Shown here: positions 32,296 to 41,364 of the stretch, in pieces
Position numbering within the stretch: the stretch's first letter is position 1
Layout: each line of letters opens with the position of its first letter
NCBI RefSeq assembly: GCF_047237965.1
Contig: NZ_JBDFLX010000001.1
Span: 1-64,000, forward strand
Reading direction: 5' to 3'
Length of the DNA stretch: 64,000 bases
Source of the DNA: Noviherbaspirillum_A sp047237965
Lineage (GTDB): Bacteria > Pseudomonadota > Gammaproteobacteria > Burkholderiales > Burkholderiaceae_D
The notes under the pieces: model-generated
What the model was told of the DNA's origin: nothing
Database searches by the model: none
What the model saw: the letters and a program-made list of their open reading frames with translations, nothing else
Made by a program: the position numbers and the translations under genes

Positions 32296-35168
32296 GCATG
32301 GCTCCCGGATGACTGCGTTTCTCCCTCCGCCGCCCCGGCGCCATGCAGCAGGCGCTGCTGCTCATTGGTGAAGCTGCGGTACTGCCGCTGCCATTCGGAC
32401 GGCTGCGTCACCGGCATGACCTGGACCGCGGTGACCTTGTATTCCGGGCAGTTGGTGGCCCAGTCCGAATTGTCGGTCGTAATCACATTCGCGCCCGATT
32501 CGGGGAAGTGGAAGGTCGTGTACACCACGCCCGGCTGCACCTTCTGCGTGATCGATGCGCGCAACACCGTCTGCCCGGCGCGCGATTCGACGCCGACCCA
32601 GTCGTCCTGCCGGATGCCGCGTTCCTCGGCATCGTGCGGATGGATTTCGAGCCTGTCCTCGCTGTGCCACCGCACGTTGTCGGTCCGGCGCGTCTGCGCG
32701 CCGACGTTGTACTGCGACAGGATGCGGCCGGTGGTCAGGATCAGCGGAAACTTGCGCGTGACCTTTTCCTTCGTCGCGTAGAACTGCGTGTTGATGAACC
32801 GGCCCTTGCCGCGCACGAAGCTGCCGATATGCATGGTCGGCGTGCCGTTGGGCGCTTCCTCGTTGCACGGCCACTGTATGCTGCCCAGTTCATTCAGCCT
32901 GCGGTAACTGACGCCGCGAAAGCTCGGCGTCAGCGCCGCGATCTCGTCCATGATCTCGGACGGATGCCGGTAATGCATCGGATAGCCGAGCGCATTGGCC
33001 AGCGCTACCGTGACTTCCCAGTCCGACTTGCCCGCCTTGGGCGGCATCACCTTGCGCACCCGGGAGATGCGGCGTTCCGCGTTGGTGAAGGTGCCATCCT
33101 TTTCCAGGAAGGAGGAGCCGGGCAGGAACACGTGGGCGTACTTCGCCGTCTCGTTGAGGAACAGGTCCTGCACCACGATGCATTCCATGGCCGCAAGCGC
33201 GGCGGTGACATGCTGGGTATCGGGGTCGGACTGGACGATATCCTCGCCTTCGCAATACAGGCCCATGAAGCTGCCGTCGAGCGCCGCGTCGAACATGTTC
33301 GGAATGCGCAGGCCGGGCTCCGGATCCAGCGTGCAGTTCCAGGCCTGCTCGAATTCGGCGCGCACCGTGCTGTCGGACACATGCCGGTAGCCCGGCAGCT
33401 CGTGCGGAAAGGAGCCCATGTCGCAGGAGCCCTGCACATTGTTCTGGCCGCGCAGCGGATTGACGCCCACGCCTTCGCGCCCGACATTGCCGGTGGCCAT
33501 GGCGAGATTGGCGATGCCGATCACCGTGGTCGAACCCTGGGCATGCTCGGTGACGCCCAGGCCGTAGTAGATGGCGCTGTTGCCGCCGCTGGCGTACAGG
33601 CGGGCCGCGCCGCGCAAGTCCTGCGCAGGCACGCCGGTCAGGTCTTCCACCGCTTCCGGCGCATGCTCGGGCCGCAGCGCGAATTCTTGCCAGTCGCGGA
33701 ACGACTGCGCCTCGCAGCGTTCGGCAATGAAGGCGGCGTCGAACAGGCCTTCGGCAAGGATCACGTGCGCGATGGCGTTGACGACGGCGACATTGGTGCC
33801 GGGCCGCAGCTTCAGGTGGTAGTCGGCCTCTACATGCGGCGACTTCACCATCTCGGTGGTGCGCGGGTCGATCACGATCAGCCTCGCGCCCTGGCGCAGC
33901 CGGCGCTTCATCTGCGACGCGAACACCGGATGCGCCGCGGCCGGGTTGGCGCCGATGATCATGATGACGTCGGCCTTCATCACGGAATCGAAGCTCTGGG
34001 TGCCGGCCGATTCGCCCAGCGTCTGCTTCAGGCCATAGCCGGTCGGCGAATGGCAGACGCGGGCGCAGGTATCGACATTGTTGTTGCCGAATGCCGCGCG
34101 CACCAGCTTCTGCACCAGGTAGGTTTCCTCGTTGGTGCAGCGCGAGGAAGTGATGCCGCCGATGGCGTCCTTGCCATACCTGGCTTGTATGCGGCGGAAT
34201 TCGGAGGCGGCGTAGCCGATCGCTTCCTCCCACGAGACTTCCTGCCACGGATTGGCGATGTTCTTGCGGATCATGGGCGTGGTGATGCGGTCCTGGTGCG
34301 TCGCGTAGCCCCAGGCGAAGCGGCCCTTGACGCATGCATGACCATGGTTGGCATGGCCGTCCGGGTTCGGCACCATGCGCACCACCTCGTTGCCCTTCAT
34401 CTCGGCCCGGAACGAGCAGCCGACGCCGCAATAGGCGCAGGTGGTGACCTTGCTGTGTTCCGCCTGGCCCATCATGATCACGGTCTTCTCGGTCAGTGTC
34501 GCGGTCGGGCAGGCGTCGACGCAGGCGCCGCAGGAAACGCATTCCGATTCCATGAAGGACTGATTCTGGCCCGCCGAGACGCGCGAGTCGAAACCGCGCC
34601 CGTCTATCGTCAGCGCGAACGTGCCCTGGGTTTCCTCACAGGCGCGCACGCAGCGGTTGCACACGATGCACTTGGACGGGTCGTAGCTGAAATAGGGATT
34701 CGATTCATCCTTCTCCAGCGCGAGGTGATTCCTGCCTTCGCCGCCATAGCGCACCTCGCGCAGGCCGACCACGCCGGCCATGTCCTGCAGCTCGCAGTTG
34801 CCATTGGTCGGGCAGGTCAGGCAATCCAGCGGATGGTCGGAGATATACAGCTCCATCATGCCCTTGCGTATGTCGGCGAGCCTGGGCGACTGGGTCTTTA
34901 CCTTCATGCCCGGTTCGCATGGCGTGGTGCAGGATGCCGGATAGCCGCGCCGGCCTTCGACTTCCACCAGGCACAGCCGGCAGGAACCAAAAGGCTCCAG
35001 GCTGTCGGTCGCGCACAGCTTGGGCACGGACAGGCCGGCCTCGATGGCGGCGCGCATCACCGAGGTGCCGGCCGGCACGCTGACTTCCTGGCCATCGATT
35101 TCCAGCGTGACGACAGCGTCGCCGTCGCGCCTGGGGGTTCCGCAATCCGGTTGCCGGGGCAGGTTCAT
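32292..35168 (-). CDS. fdsA: NAD-dependent formate dehydrogenase alpha subunit
   Basis: The 958-residue catalytic subunit oxidises formate to CO2 at a molybdenum bis-MGD site. Order: an N-terminal 2Fe-2S domain (SCRLC, SCTTPC), a His/Cys cluster (HPLDCLTCPTNGNC), two 4Fe-4S sites (CIVCNRCVRAC, CVSCGACVDAC), another 4Fe-4S site of the molybdopterin domain (CAYCGVGC), then the large cofactor domain with the Mo-ligand Cys in NVDTCARVCHSPTGYG, and the C-terminal dinucleotide domain. It has no Tat signal, so it is cytoplasmic. It lies between fdsB (32 bases) and fdhD (overlap). Confidence 0.96.
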   Translation of the reverse strand: MNLPRQPDCGTPRRDGDAVVTLEIDGQEVSVPAGTSVMRAAIEAGLSVPKLCATDSLEPFGSCRLCLVEVEGRRGYPASCTTPCEPGMKVKTQSPRLADIRKGMMELYISDHPLDCLTCPTNGNCELQDMAGVVGLREVRYGGEGRNHLALEKDESNPYFSYDPSKCIVCNRCVRACEETQGTFALTIDGRGFDSRVSAGQNQSFMESECVSCGACVDACPTATLTEKTVIMMGQAEHSKVTTCAYCGVGCSFRAEMKGNEVVRMVPNPDGHANHGHACVKGRFAWGYATHQDRITTPMIRKNIANPWQEVSWEEAIGYAASEFRRIQARYGKDAIGGITSSRCTNEETYLVQKLVRAAFGNNNVDTCARVCHSPTGYGLKQTLGESAGTQSFDSVMKADVIMIIGANPAAAHPVFASQMKRRLRQGARLIVIDPRTTEMVKSPHVEADYHLKLRPGTNVAVVNAIAHVILAEGLFDAAFIAERCEAQSFRDWQEFALRPEHAPEAVEDLTGVPAQDLRGAARLYASGGNSAIYYGLGVTEHAQGSTTVIGIANLAMATGNVGREGVGVNPLRGQNNVQGSCDMGSFPHELPGYRHVSDSTVRAEFEQAWNCTLDPEPGLRIPNMFDAALDGSFMGLYCEGEDIVQSDPDTQHVTAALAAMECIVVQDLFLNETAKYAHVFLPGSSFLEKDGTFTNAERRISRVRKVMPPKAGKSDWEVTVALANALGYPMHYRHPSEIMDEIAALTPSFRGVSYRRLNELGSIQWPCNEEAPNGTPTMHIGSFVRGKGRFINTQFYATKEKVTRKFPLILTTGRILSQYNVGAQTRRTDNVRWHSEDRLEIHPHDAEERGIRQDDWVGVESRAGQTVLRASITQKVQPGVVYTTFHFPESGANVITTDNSDWATNCPEYKVTAVQVMPVTQPSEWQRQYRSFTNEQQRLLHGAGAAEGETQSSGSHA

Positions 35169-35200
35169 GGGAGTTCCTTTTCTGGTTCGTAGGGTGGGAT

Positions 35201-36757
35201 TCAGGCTGCCTGCTCGCCGATTTTTGCGCCGCCGAAATCCTCAGGGAAATGGTCCAGGGCCGACAGGACAGGGTAGGGCGTCATGCCGCCCATGGCGCAC
35301 AACGATCCGTGCAGCATGGTGTCGCACAGGTCGCGCAGAAGGTGGATCTGCTGCGGGCGGTTCTGGTTGCGGATGATCCTGTCGACCACCTCGACGCCGC
35401 GGGTGGAGCCGATGCGGCAGGGCGTGCATTTGCCGCATGACTCGGCGGCGCAGAATTGCATCGCGTAGCGCGCCTGATGCGACATGTCCACCGTGTCGTC
35501 GAACACAACGATGCCGCCGTGTCCCAGCACGCCGCCGATGGCGGCAAGGGCTTCGTAATCGACCGGCGTATCGAGCAGCGAGACGGGAAGATAAGCGCCC
35601 ACCGGGCCGCCGACCTGCACCGCGCGGACAGGCCGGCCGCTGCGGGTGCCGCCGCCGAAATCCTCGATCAATTCCCTGAGGGTGACGCCGAAGGCCTTTT
35701 CCACCAGGCCGCCGCGCAGGATGTTGCCTGCCAGTTGCAGCGGCAGCGTGCCGCGCGATCGGCCCATGCCGTAGTCGCGGTAGCAGGCGGCGCCGCGCGA
35801 GAGGATCAGCGGCACGGCGGCCAGCGACATCACGTTGTTGATCACGGTGGGCTTGCCGAACAAACCCTGCAGCGCCGGCAGCGGCGGCTTCGGGCGCACC
35901 ATGCCGCGCTTGCCTTCCAGGCTTTCCAGCAGCGCGGTTTCCTCGCCGCAGACATAGGAGCCGGCGCCCATGCGTACCTCGATATGGAAGCGGCGGCCCG
36001 ATCCGAGCACGTCGTCGCCAAGGTAGGCGGCATCGGCTGCCAGCCGCACCGCCTTGTTCAACGTGGCGACGGCATGCGGATATTCCGAGCGGACGTAGAT
36101 GTAGCCGTGGCTGGCGCCGACCGCCAGGCCGGCGATGACCATGCCCTCGATCAGCATGAAGGGATCGCCTTCCATCACCATGCGGTCGGAAAAGGTGCCG
36201 GAATCGCCTTCGTCCGCATTGCAGACGACGTACTTCTGCCGGACCTCGGCCTGCTGCACCGTCTTCCACTTGATCCCGGTCGGAAAGCCCGCGCCGCCGC
36301 GGCCGCGCAGGCCGGACTCGGTGACCTGCTGCACGATATCAGCGGGCGCCATGCGAAGCGCCTTGCGCAGGCCGGCGAACCCGTCATGCTGGAGATAGTC
36401 GGCCAGGGACAGCGGATCGGTGATGCCGACCCGTGCAAAGGTCAGGCGTTCCTGCTTTTTCAGGAAAGGGATGTTGTCGGTCAGGCCGAGGTAGAGCGGA
36501 TGGGTGGGATCGCCGTCGAAATGCGCATCCAGGATGCCGGCGACATCCTGCGGCGTCGCGGGGCCGTAGGCAAAACGCCCCGCCGGCGTGGTGATTTCCA
36601 CCAGCGGCTCAAGCCAGAACATGCCGCGCGAGCCATTGCGCACTAGCTTGGCATCAATGCCGCGCAGCCTGGCATGGCGGGTGACGGCAGCGGCGACCGC
36701 GTCTGCGCCCAAGGCCAGAGCGGTGGAATCGCAGGGAACATGGATCGTCGTGCTCAT
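35201..36757 (-). CDS. fdsB: NAD-dependent formate dehydrogenase beta subunit
   Basis: The 518-residue NuoF-like subunit passes electrons from fdsA to NAD. It has an N-terminal thioredoxin-like region, the FMN/NADH motifs GLRGRGGAGFPTG and CNADEGDSGTFSDR, and the 4Fe-4S ligands ESCGKCTPCR. The start is the ATG that overlaps the fdsG stop (ATGA); a long frame to 37366 mixes in fdsG sequence read out of frame. It matches the family's length of just over 500 residues. Confidence 0.95.
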   Translation of the reverse strand: MSTTIHVPCDSTALALGADAVAAAVTRHARLRGIDAKLVRNGSRGMFWLEPLVEITTPAGRFAYGPATPQDVAGILDAHFDGDPTHPLYLGLTDNIPFLKKQERLTFARVGITDPLSLADYLQHDGFAGLRKALRMAPADIVQQVTESGLRGRGGAGFPTGIKWKTVQQAEVRQKYVVCNADEGDSGTFSDRMVMEGDPFMLIEGMVIAGLAVGASHGYIYVRSEYPHAVATLNKAVRLAADAAYLGDDVLGSGRRFHIEVRMGAGSYVCGEETALLESLEGKRGMVRPKPPLPALQGLFGKPTVINNVMSLAAVPLILSRGAACYRDYGMGRSRGTLPLQLAGNILRGGLVEKAFGVTLRELIEDFGGGTRSGRPVRAVQVGGPVGAYLPVSLLDTPVDYEALAAIGGVLGHGGIVVFDDTVDMSHQARYAMQFCAAESCGKCTPCRIGSTRGVEVVDRIIRNQNRPQQIHLLRDLCDTMLHGSLCAMGGMTPYPVLSALDHFPEDFGGAKIGEQAA

Positions 36758-37254
36758 TGCTGCGCCTCCTGCAGGGCGATGAGTGCATCGAAGCGCGCTG
36801 CATCGACCCTGCCGTATAGCGCGTCGTCCATCATCACGGCCGGCCCGACGGCGCACTGGCCCAGGCAGTAGACCGGCTCCAGCGTGACAGCGCCGTCGCT
36901 GCTGGTCTGGTGCAGGCTGCAGCCCAGCGACCTTTGCGCATGCTCCAGCAACTGGTCCGCGCCCACCGCCTGGCAAGCTTCGGCCCGGCATACCTGCACC
37001 AGACGCCTGCCGGGCGCGGACAGGCGGAAATGGCGGTAGAAGGTGATCACGCCATGCACCTCGGCGCGTGAAAGGTTGAGCGCATCGGCAATGGCGGACA
37101 CGGCGGCGGGCGGAATGTGCCGCAGCGCGTGCTGCACATCGTGCAGGATCGGCAGCAGGGCACCGGGACGGCCGGCGTGGGCGGTCAGCGCAGCGTTGAC
37201 CGCCTGCTGCATATGGTCGGAAAGATCGTTCAAGATGTAGTCTCCTATTTCCAT
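36754..37254 (-). CDS. fdsG: NAD-dependent formate dehydrogenase gamma subunit
   Basis: The 166-residue NuoE-like subunit binds one 2Fe-2S cluster through VCRAEAC and VYCLGQC, the thioredoxin-like ferredoxin signature. It is the first gene of the fdsGBA-fdhD-fdsD operon. The start MEIGDYILND is preferred; an ATG 12 codons upstream (37290) is possible, and neither has a good ribosome binding site. The promoter must lie in the 37255-37420 gap shared with the divergent regulator. Confidence 0.93.
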   Translation of the reverse strand: MEIGDYILNDLSDHMQQAVNAALTAHAGRPGALLPILHDVQHALRHIPPAAVSAIADALNLSRAEVHGVITFYRHFRLSAPGRRLVQVCRAEACQAVGADQLLEHAQRSLGCSLHQTSSDGAVTLEPVYCLGQCAVGPAVMMDDALYGRVDAARFDALIALQEAQQ

Positions 37255-37377
37255 TGCCGCTCGGAAGTTGATAATGGGTCGGCGTAGCATATTTGCGCGA
37301 CGGCGGCTGGTTTGTTGGTATCCTATGCGCCGGGCTCATCCAGCGCAATATGAAGCGAATACGCATTTTTACGCTGG

Positions 37378-37390
37378 AATTCTGAGAATT
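37378..37390 (+). promoter_or_regulatory. Palindrome in the fdsG/regulator intergenic region
   Basis: AATTCTGAGAATT is a perfect palindrome of five-base arms around TGA. It lies 31 bases before the regulator start and about 120 bases before fdsG, close to an AT-rich stretch (GCATAAAATTGCATA) that may hold promoter elements. It could be the binding site of the adjacent regulator. It does not resemble the classical ModE site. Confidence 0.4.
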
Positions 37391-37420
37391 AAAGTGGCAT
37401 AAAATTGCATATTTAATGAC

Positions 37421-38494
37421 ATGAAACTACGTATCCGCCCCAGTTTTTTCGTCGAGCAGGACGGCGCCAGGCCGTATCCGCTGGAACGCGCCCTTTCCTT
37501 GCTGCGTGAAATAGAAAACACCGGCAACCTGCGCGCCGCTTGCGCCGCCGTAGCGGTGTCCTACCGCGGCGCGTGGGATTTGCTGGCTGAACTGGAGCGC
37601 ATCCTGGGTGGCGCGGTGGTGGAAATGGCACGAGGGAAGGGCTCGACGCTGACCGAACTGGGAAGGCGGCTGGTATGGGCTGAAAAGCTGACCCATGCGC
37701 GCTTCGATCCGCTGCTGAACTCGATGGCGATGGAGATCGATTCCGAACTGCAGAGCGCCATCAGCCGGGTACGGAGCCACCTGAAAATCTACGCCAGCCA
37801 TGGCTTTGCCGTGGCTGCCCTGAATGCGCACCTGGAGCAGATTGCCGCGCCGGTCGAACTGAGCTACCGGGGCAGCGTCGAAGCCCTGCGCGCGCTGCAC
37901 CGCGGCGCCTGCGACATTGCCGGCTTCCATGTTCCCGTCGGTGACTTCGAGGCCGCGGTCTTCAACCAGTTCAGGGACCTGTTCAAGCCCTCGCAAGTGA
38001 TCATCAACGTGGCGACCCGGCGTCAGGGCTTGATGGTCCAAAAGGGAAATCCGAAGAACATCTGGACCGTGCGCGACCTTCTCGGTCCCGGCATCGTGAT
38101 CGTCAACCGCCAGCAGGGATCGGGTACACGAGTGATACTCGACCTTTTGCTGAGGCAGGAAGGCGAGACCGGGCAGGGAATCGCTGGATTCGAAAGCGTC
38201 GAATTGACCCATGCGGCGGTCGCGGCCTATGTGGCAAGCGGCAAGGCGGATGTGGGTCTCGGCGTGGAAACCGCGGCACGGCAGTTTGACTTGGACTTCG
38301 TGCCGCTGCTGACCGAGCGGTATTTCTTCGTGTGCGAGAAGGCGACCTTGACCGATCCACGCTTTCTGGAAGTGCTTGCCTTCCTGAAGACCATGCAGTT
38401 CAAGGCGGAGGTCAGCAAGTTGCCCGGCTACGATGCAAGCACGACCGGCGTGGTCATGGACCTGAAGGATGCGTTTCCGGGCATGGTGTTCTGA
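37421..38494 (+). CDS. ModE-like HTH regulator with periplasmic-binding-like domain (probable FdsR)
   Basis: The 357-residue regulator has an N-terminal winged helix of the ModE/LysR type (about 18-85: LERALSLLREIENTGNLRAACAAVAVSYRGAWDLL) and a C-terminal domain related to molybdate/tungstate-binding proteins (about 125-350: GSVEALRALHRGACDIAGFH, NRQQGSGTR, GKADVGLGVE). It lies divergent from the formate dehydrogenase operon, as does the regulator gene fdsR known in Ralstonia (Cupriavidus). It likely ties fds expression to formate or molybdate supply. The inducer is inference. Confidence 0.85.
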   Translation: MKLRIRPSFFVEQDGARPYPLERALSLLREIENTGNLRAACAAVAVSYRGAWDLLAELERILGGAVVEMARGKGSTLTELGRRLVWAEKLTHARFDPLLNSMAMEIDSELQSAISRVRSHLKIYASHGFAVAALNAHLEQIAAPVELSYRGSVEALRALHRGACDIAGFHVPVGDFEAAVFNQFRDLFKPSQVIINVATRRQGLMVQKGNPKNIWTVRDLLGPGIVIVNRQQGSGTRVILDLLLRQEGETGQGIAGFESVELTHAAVAAYVASGKADVGLGVETAARQFDLDFVPLLTERYFFVCEKATLTDPRFLEVLAFLKTMQFKAEVSKLPGYDASTTGVVMDLKDAFPGMVF

Positions 38495-38741
38495 CCAGTG
38501 AACAATCGGGAAGCGCGGTGGCGTCTTCCTGCGCCATCACATTGCCCGGCAAGCGCCATGACCGAATGCAACGGGCTATCGCATTAACGATCTCGGGACG
38601 CTGGTCCCGCTTGTCATGGCGGGAATCTACCGGCCCGCGCCCTTGCAGGCGCATCGACATTCGGCAGAAAGCGAGCATGCTCGCCGCAACCCTTGGGCGC
38701 CTCACGCCCCGCGGGTGCGACGCCATGGTCTGAAGCATCAA

Positions 38742-38770
38742 TAAAAAAGCCACCTTGCGGTGGCGTTTTT
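38742..38770 (-). terminator. Bidirectional intrinsic terminator at the 3' end of tmRNA
   Basis: GCCACC and GGTGGC (38749-38764, loop TTGC) form a perfect six-base-pair stem. On the minus strand it is followed by a U-run (38748-38742); on the plus strand by another T-run (38766-38770). It can end both tmRNA and read-through from the regulator gene. Confidence 0.85.
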
Positions 38771-38775
38771 ATTGA

Positions 38776-39158
38776 TGGTGGAGGCGGCGGGAATCGAACC
38801 CGCGTCCAAAGGCACTCTACAGACAGTTCTACATACTTAGCCTTGCCATTTGATTTAACCCAGACGCCGCGGACGGGCACGCTACGGCTGGACGAGTCAC
38901 CTAAATTTAACTTCATGCCAAGTAACCCGACATGTCGCGATTCCCTGTATATGACTCTGCCGTTGTTGCCAACCCACCCCAGGGACGAGATGGTGCAGAG
39001 CTAGCGGGTTTTTAAGCCGCTAGGGGTATTACGCTGCCATTGCTGGTGCGTAAACTTCGTCGTTTGCAGTTAAGCAATTCCGGTTGGATTTACGAGGTGA
39101 CCAGCCCTCGGTATGCCCTGCGCTGCTTTGCAACCCCTGTCGAAACCAGGTCGCCCCC
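38776..39158 (-). ncRNA. ssrA: tmRNA (transfer-messenger RNA)
   Basis: The minus strand starts GGGGGCGACCTGGTTTCGAC, the conserved 5' tRNA-like half, and ends with a T-arm (GGTTCGATTCCC) and the acceptor CCGCCTCCACCA. At about 383 nt in one piece it is normal for beta-proteobacteria. Together with SmpB it frees stalled ribosomes. A -10-like TACAAT lies about 15-20 bases upstream of the mature 5' end, so the primary transcript probably has a short leader removed by RNase P. It ends at a perfect terminator. Confidence 0.96.
39029..39067 (-). other. tmRNA proteolysis tag reading frame
   Basis: The resume codon GCA opens a 12-codon frame encoding ANDEVYAPAMAA followed by TAA. The AND start matches the usual tag, while the end is MAA rather than the common LAA that ClpXP adaptors see. 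Confidence 0.9.
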
Positions 39159-39208
39159 ATAAGCAGAACGAGATTGTACCGCAGAAGATGTGGCTGCCTT
39201 CCGGTCTT

Positions 39209-39889
39209 TCAAGAGGGAATGTGCGAAATCAATCGAAGCAGTTCCAGCGGCTCCTGTGCGATGGCATGCGCGTTCCATTGGGTCGGCCCGTCGCTGCCGC
39301 AATAACCCCAGGCGGCGGCGATGGTGAGCATGCCGGCCGCGCGTCCGGCCTGGATGTCGCGCATGTCGTCGCCCACATACCAGCAATATTCAGGTGCCTT
39401 GCCCAGGCGCTGCGCCGCTTCCAGCAGCGGCGCCGGATGCGGCTTGGCATGCGGCGTAGTGTCGCCCGATACCACGCAGGCCGCATGTCCCAAGCCGAGC
39501 AGCGGAACCAGCGGATCGGTGAAGCGCATGGCCTTGTTCGTGACGATGCCCCAGGCAATCCCGGAACTGTCCAGCTGGGCGAGCAACTCCGGTACGCCAT
39601 CAAACAAGCGGCTATGCACTGCGATCGCCGCTTCGTAATTGTTCAGGAACGCGATCCGCAAGGCCTCGTATTCGGCAGCTTCGGGCGTCAGGCCCAGTCC
39701 TGCCCTTATCAGGCCGCGCGCACCGGCCGATGCGTAGGGACGCAGGCTCTCATAGGGCGCAGCCTCCATGCCCCGCTCAAGCCGCAGCCTGTTCAGCGCC
39801 TGCGCCAGGTCGGGCGCGGTGTCGGCAAGCGTGCCGTCCAGATCGAAAAGTATGGCTTGAGGCTGCCGCGTCAGGTCGGAAGAAAGCAT
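39209..39889 (-). CDS. gph: Phosphoglycolate phosphatase
   Basis: The 226-residue HAD-superfamily phosphatase has the nucleophile motif LFDLDGTLADTAPDL, motif II in GIVTNKAM, the Lys in AKPHPAPLL and motif IV VGDDMRDIQAG. It hydrolyses 2-phosphoglycolate formed in DNA repair. The gene follows ubiG after only eight bases on the same strand, an arrangement common in beta- and gamma-proteobacteria that indicates an operon ubiG-gph. Related HAD enzymes have overlapping substrates. Confidence 0.92.
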   Translation of the reverse strand: MLSSDLTRQPQAILFDLDGTLADTAPDLAQALNRLRLERGMEAAPYESLRPYASAGARGLIRAGLGLTPEAAEYEALRIAFLNNYEAAIAVHSRLFDGVPELLAQLDSSGIAWGIVTNKAMRFTDPLVPLLGLGHAACVVSGDTTPHAKPHPAPLLEAAQRLGKAPEYCWYVGDDMRDIQAGRAAGMLTIAAAWGYCGSDGPTQWNAHAIAQEPLELLRLISHIPS

Positions 39890-39897
39890 CTGCTGCC

Positions 39898-40599
39898 CTA
39901 CGATTTGGCCGGGCGCGTTGCCGCAACCATGTAATTGACGCTGGTATCCTGGTTCAGGGAGTACACCTTGGTCAGCGGATTGTAGGTCATGCCCTTCAGG
40001 CCTTTCAGGTCCAGCATCGCGTTGCGGATGTACTGCGCCAGTTCAGCCGGCTTGATGAACTTGGCATAGTCATGGGTTCCTTTCGGCAGAAGGCGCAGGA
40101 TGTATTCCGCGCCCAGCACCGCGAACAGGTAGGACTTCGGATTGCGGTTAATGGTCGAGAAAAATACATGGCCGCCGGGTTTGACCAGGGTAGCGCAGGC
40201 ATGGACGACCGCCGCCGGATCCGGCACGTGTTCCAGCATTTCCATGCAGGTAACCACATCGTAGGCGCCCGGCTCGCGGGCAGCCATGGCTTCGGCGGAA
40301 ATCAGTTCATACCGGACCTGCACGCCGCTTTCCAGGCTGTGCAGGTCGGCAACCTTCAATGCCTTTTCCGAGAGGTCGATCCCGGTGACGTTGGCGCCCT
40401 TGCGCGCCATGGATTCGGCAAGGATGCCGCCACCGCAACCGATGTCGAGCACGTTCCTGCCAGCCAACGGGGCAATGTTGTTGATCCATTCCAGGCGCAA
40501 TGGATTGATTTCGTGGAGAGGACGGAATTCGGACGTCGGATCCCACCAGCGATGGGCGAGGTCACTGAATTTCTGGAGTTCTAAAGGGTCGGCATTCAT
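39898..40599 (-). CDS. ubiG: Ubiquinone biosynthesis O-methyltransferase
   Basis: The 233-residue SAM-dependent enzyme performs both O-methylations of ubiquinone synthesis. It starts MNADPLELQKFSDLAHRWWD, the typical UbiG opening, with the SAM motif VLDIGCGGGILAESMA and post-motif VTCMEMLEHVPDP. The start was set at this Met; an ATG 21 codons upstream has no family support. The downstream gph is probably co-transcribed. It is membrane-associated through its lipid substrate. Confidence 0.95.
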   Translation of the reverse strand: MNADPLELQKFSDLAHRWWDPTSEFRPLHEINPLRLEWINNIAPLAGRNVLDIGCGGGILAESMARKGANVTGIDLSEKALKVADLHSLESGVQVRYELISAEAMAAREPGAYDVVTCMEMLEHVPDPAAVVHACATLVKPGGHVFFSTINRNPKSYLFAVLGAEYILRLLPKGTHDYAKFIKPAELAQYIRNAMLDLKGLKGMTYNPLTKVYSLNQDTSVNYMVAATRPAKS

Positions 40600-40673
40600 G
40601 GCGGGAATGATAGCGGGAAAGCAGGGACCTTGCAGTCCGACTGCGGCAAGGAAGAGGCGCAAACTAGCCAGGC

Positions 40674-40700
40674 ATAAAAAAACCCCGCCGAAGCGGGGTT
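40674..40700 (-). terminator. Intrinsic terminator of the OmpA-like gene
   Basis: On the minus strand CCCCGC-TTCG-GCGGGG forms a six-base-pair stem with an ultra-stable UUCG loop, followed by a run of seven T residues. It lies directly after the stop of the OmpA-like gene. Confidence 0.93.
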
Positions 40701-40716
40701 GTCAGAACAGATGCGA

Positions 40717-41364
40717 TTACTTGTTGCGGGTACCAACCACTTCGATTTCAACGCGACGGTTCTTGGCGCGGCCAGCAGCGGTCTTGTTGTCTGCAACTGG
40801 TTGCTTCTCGCCCTTGCCTTCGGTGTAGACGCGGTTTGCTTCAATGCCCTTGGAAACCAGGTAGGCCTTGACAGCTTCAGCGCGACGGACCGACAGACGC
40901 TGGTTGTAAGCATCGGTGCCGATGGAGTCGGTGTGACCAACAGCGATGATGACTTCCAGGTTCATGCCTTTCAGCTTGGAGGTCAGGTCGTCCAGCTTGG
41001 CCTTGCCGTCCGGCTTCAGAACGGACTTGTCAAAGTCGAAGAAGGTGTCGGCAGCGAAGGTGACTTTCTCGGAGGTAGGAGCAGGCGCGGGGGCTGGTGC
41101 CGGAGCAGGTGCCGGGGCAACAGGTGCCGGGGCAGGTGCCTGAGCTTGAACCAGAGGGCCATCGCAACCTGGAACTGCGTCAGCAGGAGTCCATTGGCCA
41201 GTGCGCCAGCACAGACCGAACGGATCGCGTACGATCACGCCACGGGAGTCCTGCACATATGCGCTGTTCGGGGTCTTGGCCTTGATATCGGTAACCACTT
41301 GCGCGGATGCAGAAAAAGCCACGACTGCGGACGCAGCGAAGACGAGTTTTCCTAATTTATTCAT
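40717..41364 (-). CDS. OmpA-family outer membrane protein
   Basis: The 215-residue protein has a signal peptide (MNKLGKLVFAASAVVAFSASA), a short N-terminal region with a Cys pair (LCWRTG and PGCDG), an Ala-Pro repeat linker (APAPAPVAPAPAPAP, about 75-95), and a C-terminal OmpA peptidoglycan-binding domain (about 100-213: FDFDKSVLKPDGKAKLDDL, GHTDSIGTDAYNQRLSVRRAEAV). AGGAG sits four bases before the ATG. It lacks a full eight-strand barrel, so it is more like a short, tethered peptidoglycan linker. Strong terminator and ribosome binding site suggest high expression. Confidence 0.92.
   Translation of the reverse strand: MNKLGKLVFAASAVVAFSASAQVVTDIKAKTPNSAYVQDSRGVIVRDPFGLCWRTGQWTPADAVPGCDGPLVQAQAPAPAPVAPAPAPAPAPAPAPTSEKVTFAADTFFDFDKSVLKPDGKAKLDDLTSKLKGMNLEVIIAVGHTDSIGTDAYNQRLSVRRAEAVKAYLVSKGIEANRVYTEGKGEKQPVADNKTAAGRAKNRRVEIEVVGTRNK

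Noticed and set aside
32343..35192. A 949-codon frame opposite fdsA
   Set aside because: Shadow of the high-GC fdsA gene; no motif, and fdsA has all its cluster ligands.
36758..37366. N-terminal extension of fdsB to 37366
   Set aside because: The extra 203 residues are fdsG read in the wrong frame; the ATGA overlap gives the true fdsB start.
38776..38820. A tRNA-like 3' end (T-arm and CCA) seen as a lone tRNA
   Set aside because: The matching 5' half lies about 340 bases away with a tag frame between, so this is tmRNA.
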